From assembly GCF_029931775.1 (NCBI RefSeq), contig NC_079323.1, positions 38,768,882 to 38,832,881 of the forward strand: 64,000 nt of DNA. Reading direction: 5' to 3'. The DNA is from Euleptes europaea. Taxonomy: Eukaryota; Chordata; Lepidosauria; Squamata; Sphaerodactylidae. The notes beneath the pieces were generated by a model. That model was not told the DNA's origin. It saw only the letters and a list, made by a program, of their open reading frames with translations, and did not search any database. Below are positions 30,355 through 41,620 of this stretch, piece after piece (position 1 is the first letter of the stretch; every line of letters starts with the position of its first letter). Both the position numbers and the translations under genes were made by a program.

Positions 30355-31198
30355 ATTTCCAAGACAAATCGAGACTAATTGTTGCATTTAGAGGAAAGAC
30401 ATGGGAGTCGTTTCCTGTGCATTTAGATCTTGGAGACAAATGCCTAGGAGGGAAAAACCAACTTCCTTTCTTAAATAAAAGAGATGGACAGCTATTAACT
30501 CTGATATTAATCAAATGCTGCAGATGTACAGATATCTTGTCAGGGATAATGTGTCACTTTTTTGAACATGTGACTGAAAATGGAGTTGAGTTGTGATCCA
30601 ACTCAAATCACACATAATATGTGTTTTAGCTCTCACCCCATGTCTTTCTAGTAAAGCTGATGCATCTCATAGTAGTATCACAACTATATATAATGGTAAA
30701 GGGTCAGGTTCATGCTAATCATGAAAGAAGCCAAACCAAGACACCCACAGACAAGGTACAGTTTTATACATACTCAGGTATGCATAAAATATGATTCTGT
30801 AAATTAACTTAATGAAAAAGATGACCAAAAAAAGACTGATGAGGGCTGAGCATCTCCAGGAGGCATGGAACATGGAGAGTCAGTTATCAGGGTGGGGAGA
30901 GAACAGAGTAAAAGGGGGAAATTGACCCACACATGCTCCTCCTGATAATTTATTTTGGAGGGGGAAATTTGATTTTCAAATAAGCTCCCCCACCCCATGA
31001 TTCTTCGTGGACCCTAGCTGGGACCTCTAACAGTAAAACAGCTTGCTCCCAAACTGATCAAGAAAGCACCACAAGGCCAGCTATAAAGGAGAGGGAGATG
31101 CATTTCCTAACCCTACCTATTTTCTTGTTTTTTATCTACCTCCATTCAACCTAAGCAAATTGCCTCCTGTCTGGGGGCATGGTGGAAACTGTGGTGAC
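30355..31198. other. 3' flank of CD200, nothing further recognised
   Basis: Presumably this holds the CD200 3' untranslated region for an unknown distance. No other gene or classified repeat is seen here. Confidence 0.35.
30474..30479 (+). terminator. CD200: Candidate poly(A) signal of CD200
   Basis: AATAAA lies 120 bp after the predicted stop. Later AATAAA sites exist (for example near 31719), so the 3' end is not settled. Confidence 0.3.
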
Positions 31199-31199
31199 A

Positions 31200-31508
31200 T
31201 GTACAGTCCATGTACACTGTTTGTTTTATTTTTTCTTTGTTATGGTCATTTAATAATTATTATGTTATGCATTTGTAAAGTGGTTATACATGCACAGCTG
31301 AATATGGTTTAAAGCCCACATTTATCCAGATACTGGTCCCCAGTTAAATTTTTCAAGTACACGTGATGTTTCTTACAAATAGATATACATGCAGGATGTA
31401 CATGCATATTCATGTTCGTTGTAACATGAAAATAGGGCTGCTATCTCCATAGGAGGGGTTTCGAGGAATTGTTCTCTTCCCTTGCCAATGCCATTGGTGG
31501 TTCTGGGT
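31200..31508. repeat. Unclassified repeat shared with 55840-56090
   Basis: The phrases tttatccagatactggtccc and gatatacatgcaggatgtac recur in diverged form near 55970-56070, so this is an interspersed family of unknown class. Confidence 0.45.
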
Positions 31509-31646
31509 TTCTTACAAATAGATATACATGCAGGATGTACATGCATATTCATGTTCGTTGTAACATGAAAATAGGGCTGCTATCTCCATAGGAGGGGTTT
31601 CGAGGAATTGTTCTCTTCCCTTGCCAATGCCATTGGTGGTTCTGGG
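31369..31646. repeat. 139-bp exact tandem duplication
   Basis: 31369-31507 is repeated at 31508-31646 with no difference seen. It starts tttcttacaaatagatatac and ends ccattggtggttctggg. Confidence 0.93.
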
Positions 31647-31798
31647 TTTCTTGGCCGGGGAGTGGCTCTGTAGAACTTCTCTGCTAATGTATGTTTTATT
31701 CTGCTGGTCCATGATTGTAATAAATTACTGATTGACTGTACAGGAAAATCTCTGGATTGGTGGGAGGGCTCTGGGCCACTCCTTCTGAAATAAACAGA

Positions 31799-31890
31799 AG
31801 GAGTGACTCCTTGTGGGTCCCCCATGACTCCTTGTGGGTCCCCATGACCCCATGTGGGTCTCCCATGACTCCTTGTGGGTCCCCCCCTTA
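31799..31890. repeat. Minisatellite, ~20-bp unit x4
   Basis: Units of the form catgactccttgtgggtccc follow each other four times with small changes (one reads gaccccatgtgggtc). Confidence 0.85.
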
Positions 31891-32124
31891 TCTAAAACTA
31901 ACTTGTTAGCCCAAAATGGATTGTGAAAGCCATTCAATGGGGCCACATACAGAGGAGGTACAGAAATTCCCCCAGTTATGTGGGGAAATGTGATTCTTTA
32001 AATTAACCAATTAAAATCATTAACAATTAGCCTCATGATGACTGAAAAAGCCCTAGAAGTAATAGCATACTGGCAGCAGTTGCCAACCCTTAAAGGGGAA
32101 AAAACAGGAGGGAGAAGAATAGGA

Positions 32125-32638
32125 TTGCCAGGTCCCTCTTTGCCACCAGTGGGAGGTTTTTTTGAGCAGAGACTAAGGAGGACTTGGTTGGGGGAGAGGA
32201 GGGACTTCAATGCCATAGGGGGAAAATGCATGGTCGCTTTATCCTCCTTTAATCCCTGTTTCAGCCAGGATTCAGCCAGGATCGAACGCATGCATTTCAC
32301 CTAATGTGTGTTCGATCCTGGCTAAAACAGGGATTAAAGTAGGATAAAGCGACCATGCGTTTTCGCCCCTAGAGTCTTGCGACATGGTGGACCGGTAGTA
32401 ACTCTCTGCCCAGGAAAAATCTCCAGGGGGATCCACAAACCCTCTTCCTGGAAACTCTCAACCTCCCTTCCTCTCCTGCCCACACACTGAGGACTAGCCC
32501 CTTGGTTTGTTGCAGAATTGCCATAGAGTCCAATTGCCAAAGTGGCTATTTTCTCCAAGGGAACTGATCTCTGTTGGCTGGAGATCAGTTGTAATAGCAA
32601 GAGATCTCCAGCCATCACCTGGAGGTTGGCAACCCTAC
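32125..32638 (+). mobile_element. Nest of hAT-type MITE pieces around a fold-back MITE
   Basis: A main-family copy starts at about 32125 (aggattgccaggtccctctt) and is split at ccatag by the element at 32219-32369. The 3' half of a MITE (gccatagagtccaattgcc to GGCAACCCTA) follows at about 32518-32638, after 140 bp of unassigned sequence. Confidence 0.7.
32219..32369. mobile_element. Perfect fold-back MITE (PIF/Harbinger-like)
   Basis: Same family as 14151-14301. The 3-bp duplication is tag at 32216-32218 and 32370-32372. The insertion point in a known MITE sequence (ccatagagtcc) confirms the duplication. Confidence 0.85.
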
Positions 32639-32699
32639 ACATTCAACACCTTTGAGAATTTATTGAATCCTGGATGATTTTCAGGGGTGAGGTGGGATT

Positions 32700-32760
32700 T
32701 TCAAACACACACACATACCACACACATACCAAACACCACATACCCACACACACACATACC
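32700..32760. repeat. CA-rich microsatellite
   Basis: Interrupted (CA)n with ccacacacataccaaacacc-type breaks. Confidence 0.9.
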
Positions 32761-33316
32761 AGGATCTCTCCTGGACCCTCAGCTTGTTTAGATGCATTTG
32801 TCTGTTGTTCCTTCACATGCCCAAACAATTGCTTGCCTTGTCTGAATACGCAGGACACCATAAAGCCTGGATTCAGAGGCTTGCAAGGATTGGGGGGAGG
32901 TGTGAAGTGCAAGCAGCAAATATTTTTTCAGAGAAAAGACAGTAAGATATGTAATGGTTCATCTTGTATAGATGAACAGGAGGGACCAGTGAGGACTGAA
33001 AACACTGGCCTGCAAAAGACTAGAGGTGGGGAAAATTCATTAGATGCCTGTCCCCTTCAAAAAATGTTCTGCCGGTGCTTCCTGAGATGGTGATACTTCT
33101 GTGAAAGCGTCAAGCGACATGCTTAATCAAGCATTGAGACAAAGCGGATGTTAAAGAAAGGCTGATGTTTGATGCTACTGGGAAGATTTAGCTGAGTTGT
33201 TCACACAACCATTTATCATCTTTGTCTGCCAAACCCTTCATGAATTGCTGGACTACTTTTGAACATGTATAATTTACATGGATAAGCAAAGAATCTGTTA
33301 TGGAGTAGTCTTATAA

Positions 33317-33732
33317 CCCATTCCTGAGAATTGGGCCGAACGTTTTGTGGAGGCGGCGTGACCTCGCCACCAGCATAAGTGCATGTAAACGCGTGTTTAC
33401 ACGCACTTACGCTGGGGCGAGGCCGGTCCCGCGGTGCTCTCTGTGGTGCTGGCGCCAGCGTGGAGAGGCCGCGCCGACGCAGAGGGGCAGGCCAAGGGCA
33501 GGCTGGGAGGAGGAGCCGCCGGCTATGCGGCGCCCTATCCCCTTTCAGCAACTTGTGCCGGCTGTGGGAACGGCGGCGCTGCACCTGCTATTTAGCAGGC
33601 ACAGCCTCGCTGTTTTCAACGGGGCTTTTGGCCCTGTTGAAAACAAAAAAAGCCGCAAAACAGCTTTTTTGTTTCCCCGGCCTGCGTGAATCAGCTTAGG
33701 AGGAGGCGCCACTTCGTCAGCTCAGGAATGGG
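33317..33732. mobile_element. GC- and CpG-rich inverted-repeat element
   Basis: Perfect 12-bp ends CCCATTCCTGAG and CTCAGGAATGGG enclose 416 bp. The flanks cttataa and cttttaa match at 6 of 7. The interior holds hairpins (gtgcatgtaaacgcgtgttt..., gttttcaac...gttgaaaac). The GC content imitates a CpG island and gives long Arg/Ala-rich open frames that are not proteins. Confidence 0.6.
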
Positions 33733-34541
33733 CTTTTAATCTGTAAAATATCTAATAGAGAGCTTTTATAAAGCATTGTTATACTTGATTATAAATGCTA
33801 TTGACTAAAATACAAGAGAAGGGTATCAAATATGAACAAAACCCCTGTGGATTGTGTCTCACATTTCTCCTTAAAATGTGTATGAGTTGCAGTTGGGCCA
33901 AACTGAACAGGGCTGTTTCTACATGTTTTTTTCCCCTGGGGTGGGCAGAGGGAAGACCCTACAGTAAATGGGATTGTCCAGATGATATCATGCTCAATTG
34001 AGGCATGACTCATCTGGCTCTTTTTCCTGTTTACCCTTTTCATCAGAGAAATTAAAAACTTCATTTCACCGGGCAGCTGCAAGTGGTGCATTCTTCTAGA
34101 TGCTTCACCTGCAGCCACTATGGGTAAGGGGTAGAATTAAGGGGCAAACTAGAGATAACACTTTTTAGGAAGTTGTGGGGAGGAGGCCATTTCAGCTCAG
34201 GAAAACAGCATGGGGGGGAGGCAGGAGCACCTCCCCCCACACCACAGTTCCAAACTGAGTCAGGCTCTCCCTCCTATATAAAGTGACATTTCTTTCAGTT
34301 GATTTGTGGTTCTGGGGAGAGTCGGTTCTGGGGAATTCAGACCCAACTCTTAGTGTATCCCCTAGTTTGGCCCTACGCTCTGCTCACAAAATGGTGCAAG
34401 GCAGCACAGCTTAACAGGAGGGAAAGGGGGCGTTTCTGGGCCACAGGAAGGTTTCCACAATCTACATCCACTTAGGAGGAAAGGATGAGGAGGCGGGGTG
34501 ATAAGCAGCAGCAGCAAGTTGAGCAAAAATAGGTGTGGGCA

Positions 34542-34745
34542 TAGGGTTGCCAACCTCCAGGTACTAGCTGAAGATCTCCTGCTATTACAAAGGATCTCCA
34601 GCCAATAGAGATTAGTTCACCTGGAGAAAATGGCTGCTTTGGCCATTGGACTCTATGGCATTGAAGCCCCTCCCCAAACCCCGCCCTCCTCAGGCTCTGC
34701 CCCAAAAACCTTCCGCCGGTGGTGAAGAGGGACCTGGCAACCCTA
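34542..34745 (-). mobile_element. hAT-type MITE (main family)
   Basis: It runs from TAGGGTTGCC to GGCAACCCTA, with 8-mers tgtgggca and tgtgggtg matching at 6 of 8. Confidence 0.85.
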
Positions 34746-36388
34746 TGTGGGTGGGATGCCTGTCCCCATGCCATTTGCTACTACTGCCAGGTATATATTT
34801 TTACACTTCCATGTGGATATAGCCCAGGCATGGTTTTTAAAAGAAGAATGGCTCTGATAATACATATAGACATGATTCTGGTGGATGGCATGCAGTGGAC
34901 TTAAGCAATCATAGGTCATATATGCATGGGAGTTTTACCTGGGGTTTGTTGCTCGCTGGACCCACACCTTCCTGTTGGGAATCTATACACCAGCAGTCTC
35001 CAAGCTCAAATCAAGTCCCGCCCCTTTAACTGCTGCTTTGTAATTGGCTTACTTGTAGTGTTTACTGCGAGAGAAAATCCCCCCCAAACCCAATTGCCAC
35101 ACAAAAAAGTATTTTAAGAACAACAACCAAAAAGAAGGAGCAATCTGAAAGGGGGGCAGAGAAACCCAAGTCTCCATTTTAAAAAGTTTTTCTTCTGCTC
35201 AAAAAGAGCTCTGAGAAAGCAGGAAGCATTTGAATCCTCTGGACATTCTGCTTTGTAACTGGCTGTGAGCGAAAGCAAGCTTGCGTGCCCCACACTTATG
35301 CACGGAGATTTCACCTGGGCTTTGCTCAGGAAAGATGGAAGAGTCGGGTTAACAGAGGAATGGGAAGACCTGGCCATTGTAAGGGCTGGGCACGAGGTCA
35401 TCTCTAATGGATGGAAAATTCATGTATAACTCCAAGGAACAACTGATTCAGACCGGGGGTGAATGTGAGTGAAAGTACCCATGCATGCATATTCGACTTC
35501 TGGTAGAGCAGCTGATCCAAGCACCATGTCCCCCGAGATCTCTTGAGGGAACCAAGAGGCGTTCTGAGCCGGGGTGCCCTTCAAAAGCCCTGATCCCGAT
35601 CCTAAATGGTGGATCGGAAGGCAGGCAACCCCCTGCTGCCGAAGAAGAGCGGTTTGACTCCCCCCCCCCACAAGAGCAGCTTGTTGCGGAGGAGGGTTGG
35701 TTGAAGTCCCGCCGGCCGAGGAGGAATTCCACCGCCACGAACGTCTCACGGAAATAGGCTCCGATCTCCTCTATTTTTTACTAAATATTGAACAAGCTAA
35801 CAACAGAGAACCCCGACTTCCAACATGCGAGTAAGTTACATGAACTCCTTTTGTCTACTAATCCAATTTTGAACGACCGGAATTTCTCAAAATCGGCTAA
35901 AGACTCTATACCCCTTTGCCCAGAATTCTAAGTGATCTTCCGACTAAAAAGGCTACCTAATTAAACTATAAACTGAACTAGCAGGCAAACAAAACAATTG
36001 AGTGGCACAAATAGCTACCAATCGGCGGCTGTGGCGTAGAAGGGGGGAGAGAAATCCTTCACTTTCGATTCTCCATTCCTTTACCTCAGGAGAGTCCTCC
36101 AGCCACATTCTCATTCAGGAAGTGGTCTTTCTAGGAAGACAGGAAATCACAGTGGGTTGTTGGGCTGGATGTGCCCCACTCAGTGTAGCAGCAAAATAAA
36201 TCCTACCCTCTTTAATCATAGAGTGGGAGCGACGGAAAGTCCACCGCCTTACAACTCCCTGTACACTTCCTGGAATAAGTTTTAAAGCCAAGCCAGAGCC
36301 ATCTAACAACTTAGTAGCTTTTTTTGCACTGAATTGCCTGCTCAAATTCAACTTACTAGTCTGGAAAATACAAAAGTCACAGACAATC

Positions 36389-37349
36389 ATGGAAAGTAAT
36401 CATCAAAAGATACGAGAAATGTTGGCCACGCAAACTGAATTATTAAAGAAGAAGTTTGAACAGGTTTCTATACAACAAGAACAGTCAGCTATACAAATGA
36501 CTTTAATTATTACTCAAAACATTTGATGGCATAATAAATGAGATCAAGGAAATAAAAGATCAAATTACAGTAATGAAAAATGGCATGAATAAGATGGAAC
36601 TCACAGTTAAAAACAACACTGAAGAATTGAAAGAAGTTAAAATGGACATGAAATTTCAAGCACAACAAATTGAAGCAATACGACTTCAAAAAGAGTGGGT
36701 GAAGGACCAACTAGCTGTTTTGGACTTGCAACTGAGAGAATCCAACCTGTGTATACGCAATCTGCATAAAAGACTAGGGGACACCAGAGAGACTATCATA
36801 AAATAACTTGCTGTTATATTTCATTTAAATGAACAAGAATTAAATCACGCAATAAACAAGATATACAGAATTCCCTTGTCAACACGAGTACAGAAAACAA
36901 AAGCTAGAGAGATCTTGATCTCCTTCTTTGACATCAGGATGAAAAACATCATTATGAAACTTCACTTGGAGAATCATCTAAGTGTAGATGATACACCGTT
37001 AATAATTCTCAAAGACATTCCTCGTCACCTGATTGCAAAGAGAAACATCTATAAAGACTTTACTGAGATACTGAGAAACAAGGGAATAAAATACAGCTGG
37101 TTGCTACCCCAAGGACTTACCTTCACCTACAAACAGGTTAAACATGCTGTCAACTCATTGGAAGATGTCAAAAACTTTTTGACGAGAAATAAGGAGCTGA
37201 CAAATCCTATTACAGGAATACAAAAAGAAGAATCAACAGCCCAAGGAGCAATGGGTGAAGATTGTCACAGGCAAGAGACCACTTCAAGAAAGTATACAGA
37301 TGGCAACAGAAACTCCAGACAGAAGAAAAAGTTTAAAAAGAAGGGCTAA
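36389..37349 (+). pseudogene. L1 ORF1 protein, decayed
   Basis: It begins at MESNHQKIREMLATQ. The N-terminal half is a heptad-rich coiled coil (LKKKFEQ..., TEELKEVKMDMKFQAQQ). Then come an RRM-like start (ESNLCIRNLHKRLGD) and the L1 C-terminal domain (IPRHLIAKRNIYKDF, GIKYSWLLPQGLTFTY). Relative to one frame there is a frameshift near 36520 and an in-frame TAA at 36804. This is the single-stranded RNA-binding chaperone of L1 particles. Confidence 0.82.
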
Positions 37350-37846
37350 GAAAGCCGGAAGAATACCAATTTGACAATATGGGAAATGGGGGGAGTAGAG
37401 GAATAACAATATCAAATTAATTTTTTACTTGGGGGTGTAGAAAGCTTCTTAAGATCTAATCCATTATAACATGACAGAGATGAGTGACTGGAGAAAATTA
37501 CGTCAATGTGTTTTGTCCTGTTTCTGTTTTTTTTAATGGTTTTTTTTCTTTTTTTTCTTTTTATTATTAATATTATATTAATATTACTTATCGAAATGTA
37601 TTAAATAAGGGGAAAATATAACATTAAAATAATAACCTATTAGGATTAGAAAATATTAATACATAGGAGATACCAGATTTATGTAGGGAGGGAGGGAGTT
37701 GGTGGGGAAGTCAATTATAACTAATTATGTTTAAAATTGAAGACATACACCTATTAAAATATTGTCGAAGGCTTTCACGGTCAGAGTTCATTGGTTCTTG
37801 TAGGTTATCCGGGCTGTGTAACCGTGGTCTTGGAATTTTCTTTCCT

Positions 37847-37881
37847 GACGTTTCGCCAGCAACTGTGGCAGGCATCTTCAG
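37847..37881 (-). ncRNA. Hammerhead-ribozyme-like core, left arm
   Basis: Mirror image of 41586-41620: CTGAAGA, a stem II pairing (TGCC...GGC), GAAAC and GTC, in the order of a hammerhead core. Penelope-like elements are known to carry minimal hammerheads in their terminal repeats. Activity is not shown. Confidence 0.55.
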
Positions 37882-38077
37882 AGTAGTAACACTGAAGGAC
37901 AGTGTCTCTCAGTGTCAAGGGTGTAGGAAGAGTAATATATAGTCAGAAAGGGGTTGGGTTTGAGCTGAGTATTGTCCTGCAAAAGTAAGTATCAAGATAA
38001 TGTGCTAATGAGGGTATGGTATGTTAATATGGAACCATTGTATCCTGAAGTGATCTGTTAATGTGTGTAATCCAAAA

Positions 38078-39940
38078 CTAATCTGTATGGCTATTGTTGA
38101 ATGTTGTCTTTGTCTGGAGGTTTTTCAGGGCAGGAAGCCAAGCCTTATTCATTCTTAAACTCTCCTCTTTTCTGTTAAAGTTGTGCTGATGTTTATGAAT
38201 TTCAATGGCTTCTCTGTGCAATCTGACAAAATAGTTGGTAGAATTGTCCAGTCTTTCAGTGTCTTGGAATAAGACCCTGTGTCCTGTTTGTGTCAGTCCA
38301 TGTTCAGCCACTGCTGATTTCTCAGGTTGGCCAAGTCTGCAGTATCTTTCATGTTCTTTTATCCTTGTTTGTATGCTGCGTTTTGTGGTCCCGATGTAAA
38401 CTTCTCCACAGCTGCAAGGTATACGATATACTCCTGCAGAGGTGAGGGGGTCTCTTTTGTCTTTTGCTGATCGTAGCATTTGTTGTATTTTCTTGGTGGG
38501 TTTAAACACTGTTTGTAGGTTATGTTTTTTCAAAAGTTTCTCCATCCTATCAGTGACTCCTTTAATAAATGGCAAGAATACCTTTCCTATGGGAGACTGT
38601 TTTTCTTGAGTTTTCTGATTTTTGTTTGGTTCAATGGCCCTTCTGATTTCATTCTTGGAGTAGCCGTTTGCTAGCAGTGCGTGATTTAGATGATTAGTTT
38701 CTTCCTTGAGAAACTGTGGTTCACAGATCCGTCTTGCACGGTCCATTAATGTTTTGATTATTCCTCTTTTCTGTCGGGGGTGGTGGTTGGAGTTTTTGTG
38801 TAAGTAGCGATCTGTGTGAGTTGGTTTCCGGTAGACCTTGTGACCTAACTGAAGGTTTGATTTACGGATGACAAGGGTATCAAGAAATGGGAGTTTACCC
38901 TCAATTTCCTTTTCCATGGTAAACTGAATGTTTGGATGGATATTATTAAGATGGTTTAGAAAGTCCATTAATTTTTCTTCACCATGGCTCCAAATGGTAA
39001 ATGTATCATCTACGAACCTGAACCAGACTGTAGGTTTGTAAGGTGCTGATTCTAATGCTGTCTTTTCAAAATATTCCATGTAAAAGTTTGCTATTACTGG
39101 ACTGAGTGGACTTCCCATAGCTACTCCATCAATCTGTTCATAAAATTCTTGATCCCATAGGAAATAACTTGTTGTCAAACAATGGTGAAATAAGGCTGTT
39201 ATATCTTCTGGAAAAATCTGGTTAATCAATGAGATTGTGTCTTTAACTGGAACCTTGGTAAAGAGGGATACAACATCAAAACTGATTAATATATCCTTTG
39301 GATTGAGTCTTAACGGACTGATTTTGTTGATGAAGTGAGTTGAATCTTTGATGTAAGAAGTGGTTTTTCCAATGTGGTCCTGTAGGAGGGTGGTCAAATA
39401 TTTAGCTAATTCATATGTTGGGGAACCAATGGCACTCACGATGGGTCGGAGTGGAACGGAATCCTTATGAATTTTAGGTAGTCCATATAATCGTGGTGGT
39501 TGTGCTTCAGTCTTGCATAGTTTTCTGTGTGTGTCGGGATGAAGAGTGGAATTCTTGATCAGAATGCTAGTTTTCCTGGTAATTTTGCAAGTTGGATCTC
39601 GTTTTAGTTTTTTGTATGTGGCAGGGTCCAGAAGTTCCTCAATCTTCTTTTTGTATTCTTCTGTTTTCATGATCACTGTGGCATTGCCTTTGTCAGCTGG
39701 TAGAATAATGATTTCTGGATCTGCATTGAGGGTCTTGATGGCGTTTCTCTCCTTGCGTGTTATATTGCTAGCAGGGGGCTTTGCTTTTCGTAGAATTCTT
39801 GCTGTCTCTCCTCTTATTTCCTCAGCATCTTCTTCAGGTAGATTACGAATGGCAGATTCTACATTTGCAATGATATCTTCCACTGGAATTTTGGGTGGGA
39901 GTGACTGATCAAGAATTCCACTCTTCATCCCGACACACAC
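38078..39940 (-). CDS. Penelope-like reverse transcriptase / GIY-YIG endonuclease (left arm)
   Basis: Open for 620 codons. Motifs in order: LYGLPKIHKD (about 151-160), LRPIVSAIGSPTYELAKYL, motif A ISFDVVSLF (about 220), GVAMGSPLSPVIANF (about 272-286), the FVDD catalytic box (about 309-312), LPFLDTLVIR, and a C-terminal GIY-YIG nuclease (AGVYRIPCSCGEVYIG from about 502, with TRIKEHER). The first 12 residues come from the junction with the other arm, so the natural start is absent. It is a retroelement enzyme copying RNA at a nicked target, not a host gene. Confidence 0.93.
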   Translation of the reverse strand: MCVGMKSGILDQSLPPKIPVEDIIANVESAIRNLPEEDAEEIRGETARILRKAKPPASNITRKERNAIKTLNADPEIIILPADKGNATVIMKTEEYKKKIEELLDPATYKKLKRDPTCKITRKTSILIKNSTLHPDTHRKLCKTEAQPPRLYGLPKIHKDSVPLRPIVSAIGSPTYELAKYLTTLLQDHIGKTTSYIKDSTHFINKISPLRLNPKDILISFDVVSLFTKVPVKDTISLINQIFPEDITALFHHCLTTSYFLWDQEFYEQIDGVAMGSPLSPVIANFYMEYFEKTALESAPYKPTVWFRFVDDTFTIWSHGEEKLMDFLNHLNNIHPNIQFTMEKEIEGKLPFLDTLVIRKSNLQLGHKVYRKPTHTDRYLHKNSNHHPRQKRGIIKTLMDRARRICEPQFLKEETNHLNHALLANGYSKNEIRRAIEPNKNQKTQEKQSPIGKVFLPFIKGVTDRMEKLLKKHNLQTVFKPTKKIQQMLRSAKDKRDPLTSAGVYRIPCSCGEVYIGTTKRSIQTRIKEHERYCRLGQPEKSAVAEHGLTQTGHRVLFQDTERLDNSTNYFVRLHREAIEIHKHQHNFNRKEESLRMNKAWLPALKNLQTKTTFNNSHTD

Positions 39941-40027
39941 AGAAAACTATGCAAGACTGAAGCACAACCACCACGATTATATGGACTACCTAAAATTCAT
40001 AAGGATTCCGTTCCACTCCGACCCATC

Positions 40028-41389
40028 GTGAGTGCCATTGGTTCCCCAACATATGAATTAGCTAAATATTTGACCACCCTCCTACAGGACCACATTGGAA
40101 AAACCACTTCTTACATCAAAGATTCAACTCACTTCATCAACAAAATCAGTCCGTTAAGACTCAATCCAAAGGATATATTAATCAGTTTTGATGTTGTATC
40201 CCTCTTTACCAAGGTTCCAGTTAAAGACACAATCTCATTGATTAACCAGATTTTTCCAGAAGATATAACAGCCTTATTTCACCATTGTTTGACAACAAGT
40301 TATTTCCTATGGGATCAAGAATTTTATGAACAGATTGATGGAGTAGCTATGGGAAGTCCACTCAGTCCAGTAATAGCAAACTTTTACATGGAATATTTTG
40401 AAAAGACAGCATTAGAATCAGCACCTTACAAACCTACAGTCTGGTTCAGGTTCGTAGATGATACATTTACCATTTGGAGCCATGGTGAAGAAAAATTAAT
40501 GGACTTTCTAAACCATCTTAATAATATCCATCCAAACATTCAGTTTACCATGGAAAAGGAAATTGAGGGTAAACTCCCATTTCTTGATACCCTTGTCATC
40601 CGTAAATCAAACCTTCAGTTAGGTCACAAGGTCTACCGGAAACCAACTCACACAGATCGCTACTTACACAAAAACTCCAACCACCACCCCCGACAGAAAA
40701 GAGGAATAATCAAAACATTAATGGACCGTGCAAGACGGATCTGTGAACCACAGTTTCTCAAGGAAGAAACTAACCATCTAAATCACGCACTGCTAGCAAA
40801 CGGCTACTCCAAGAATGAAATCAGAAGGGCCATTGAACCAAACAAAAATCAGAAAACTCAAGAAAAACAGTCTCCCATAGGAAAGGTATTCTTGCCATTT
40901 ATTAAAGGAGTCACTGATAGGATGGAGAAACTTTTGAAAAAACATAACCTACAAACAGTGTTTAAACCCACCAAGAAAATACAACAAATGCTACGATCAG
41001 CAAAAGACAAAAGAGACCCCCTCACCTCTGCAGGAGTATATCGTATACCTTGCAGCTGTGGAGAAGTTTACATCGGGACCACAAAGCGCAGCATACAAAC
41101 AAGGATAAAAGAACATGAAAGATACTGCAGACTTGGCCAACCTGAGAAATCAGCAGTGGCTGAACATGGACTGACACAAACAGGACACAGGGTCTTATTC
41201 CAAGACACTGAAAGACTGGACAATTCTACCAACTATTTTGTCAGATTGCACAGAGAAGCCATTGAAATTCATAAACATCAGCACAACTTTAACAGAAAAG
41301 AGGAGAGTTTAAGAATGAATAAGGCTTGGCTTCCTGCCCTGAAAAACCTCCAGACAAAGACAACATTCAACAATAGCCATACAGATTAG
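40028..41389 (+). CDS. Penelope-like reverse transcriptase / GIY-YIG endonuclease (right arm)
   Basis: It encodes the same residues as the left arm from SAIGSPTYEL to the C-terminus (452 residues, identical). The frame is open upstream to the arm junction at about 39908 but has no ATG there, so this is a 5'-incomplete copy. The reverse-transcriptase FVDD box and the whole GIY-YIG domain are present. Confidence 0.92.
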   Translation: MSAIGSPTYELAKYLTTLLQDHIGKTTSYIKDSTHFINKISPLRLNPKDILISFDVVSLFTKVPVKDTISLINQIFPEDITALFHHCLTTSYFLWDQEFYEQIDGVAMGSPLSPVIANFYMEYFEKTALESAPYKPTVWFRFVDDTFTIWSHGEEKLMDFLNHLNNIHPNIQFTMEKEIEGKLPFLDTLVIRKSNLQLGHKVYRKPTHTDRYLHKNSNHHPRQKRGIIKTLMDRARRICEPQFLKEETNHLNHALLANGYSKNEIRRAIEPNKNQKTQEKQSPIGKVFLPFIKGVTDRMEKLLKKHNLQTVFKPTKKIQQMLRSAKDKRDPLTSAGVYRIPCSCGEVYIGTTKRSIQTRIKEHERYCRLGQPEKSAVAEHGLTQTGHRVLFQDTERLDNSTNYFVRLHREAIEIHKHQHNFNRKEESLRMNKAWLPALKNLQTKTTFNNSHTD

Positions 41390-41585
41390 TTTTGGATTAC
41401 ACACATTAACAGATCACTTCAGGATACAATGGTTCCATATTAACATACCATACCCTCATTAGCACATTATCTTGATACTTACTTTTGCAGGACAATACTC
41501 AGCTCAAACCCAACCCCTTTCTGACTATATATTACTCTTCCTACACCCTTGACACTGAGAGACACTGTCCTTCAGTGTTACTACT

Positions 41586-41620
41586 CTGAAGATGCCTGCC
41601 ACAGTTGCTGGCGAAACGTC
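41586..41620 (+). ncRNA. Hammerhead-ribozyme-like core, right arm
   Basis: CTGAAGA at 41586, stem II around gcctgccacagttgctggc, GAAA at 41613, then CGTC. This matches the conserved hammerhead boxes with a very short helix III. Confidence 0.58.

Noticed and set aside
33345-33699. Arg/Ala-rich open frames of 106-122 codons
   Set aside because: They lie inside a GC-rich inverted-repeat element and exist on both strands because stop codons are rare in such sequence.
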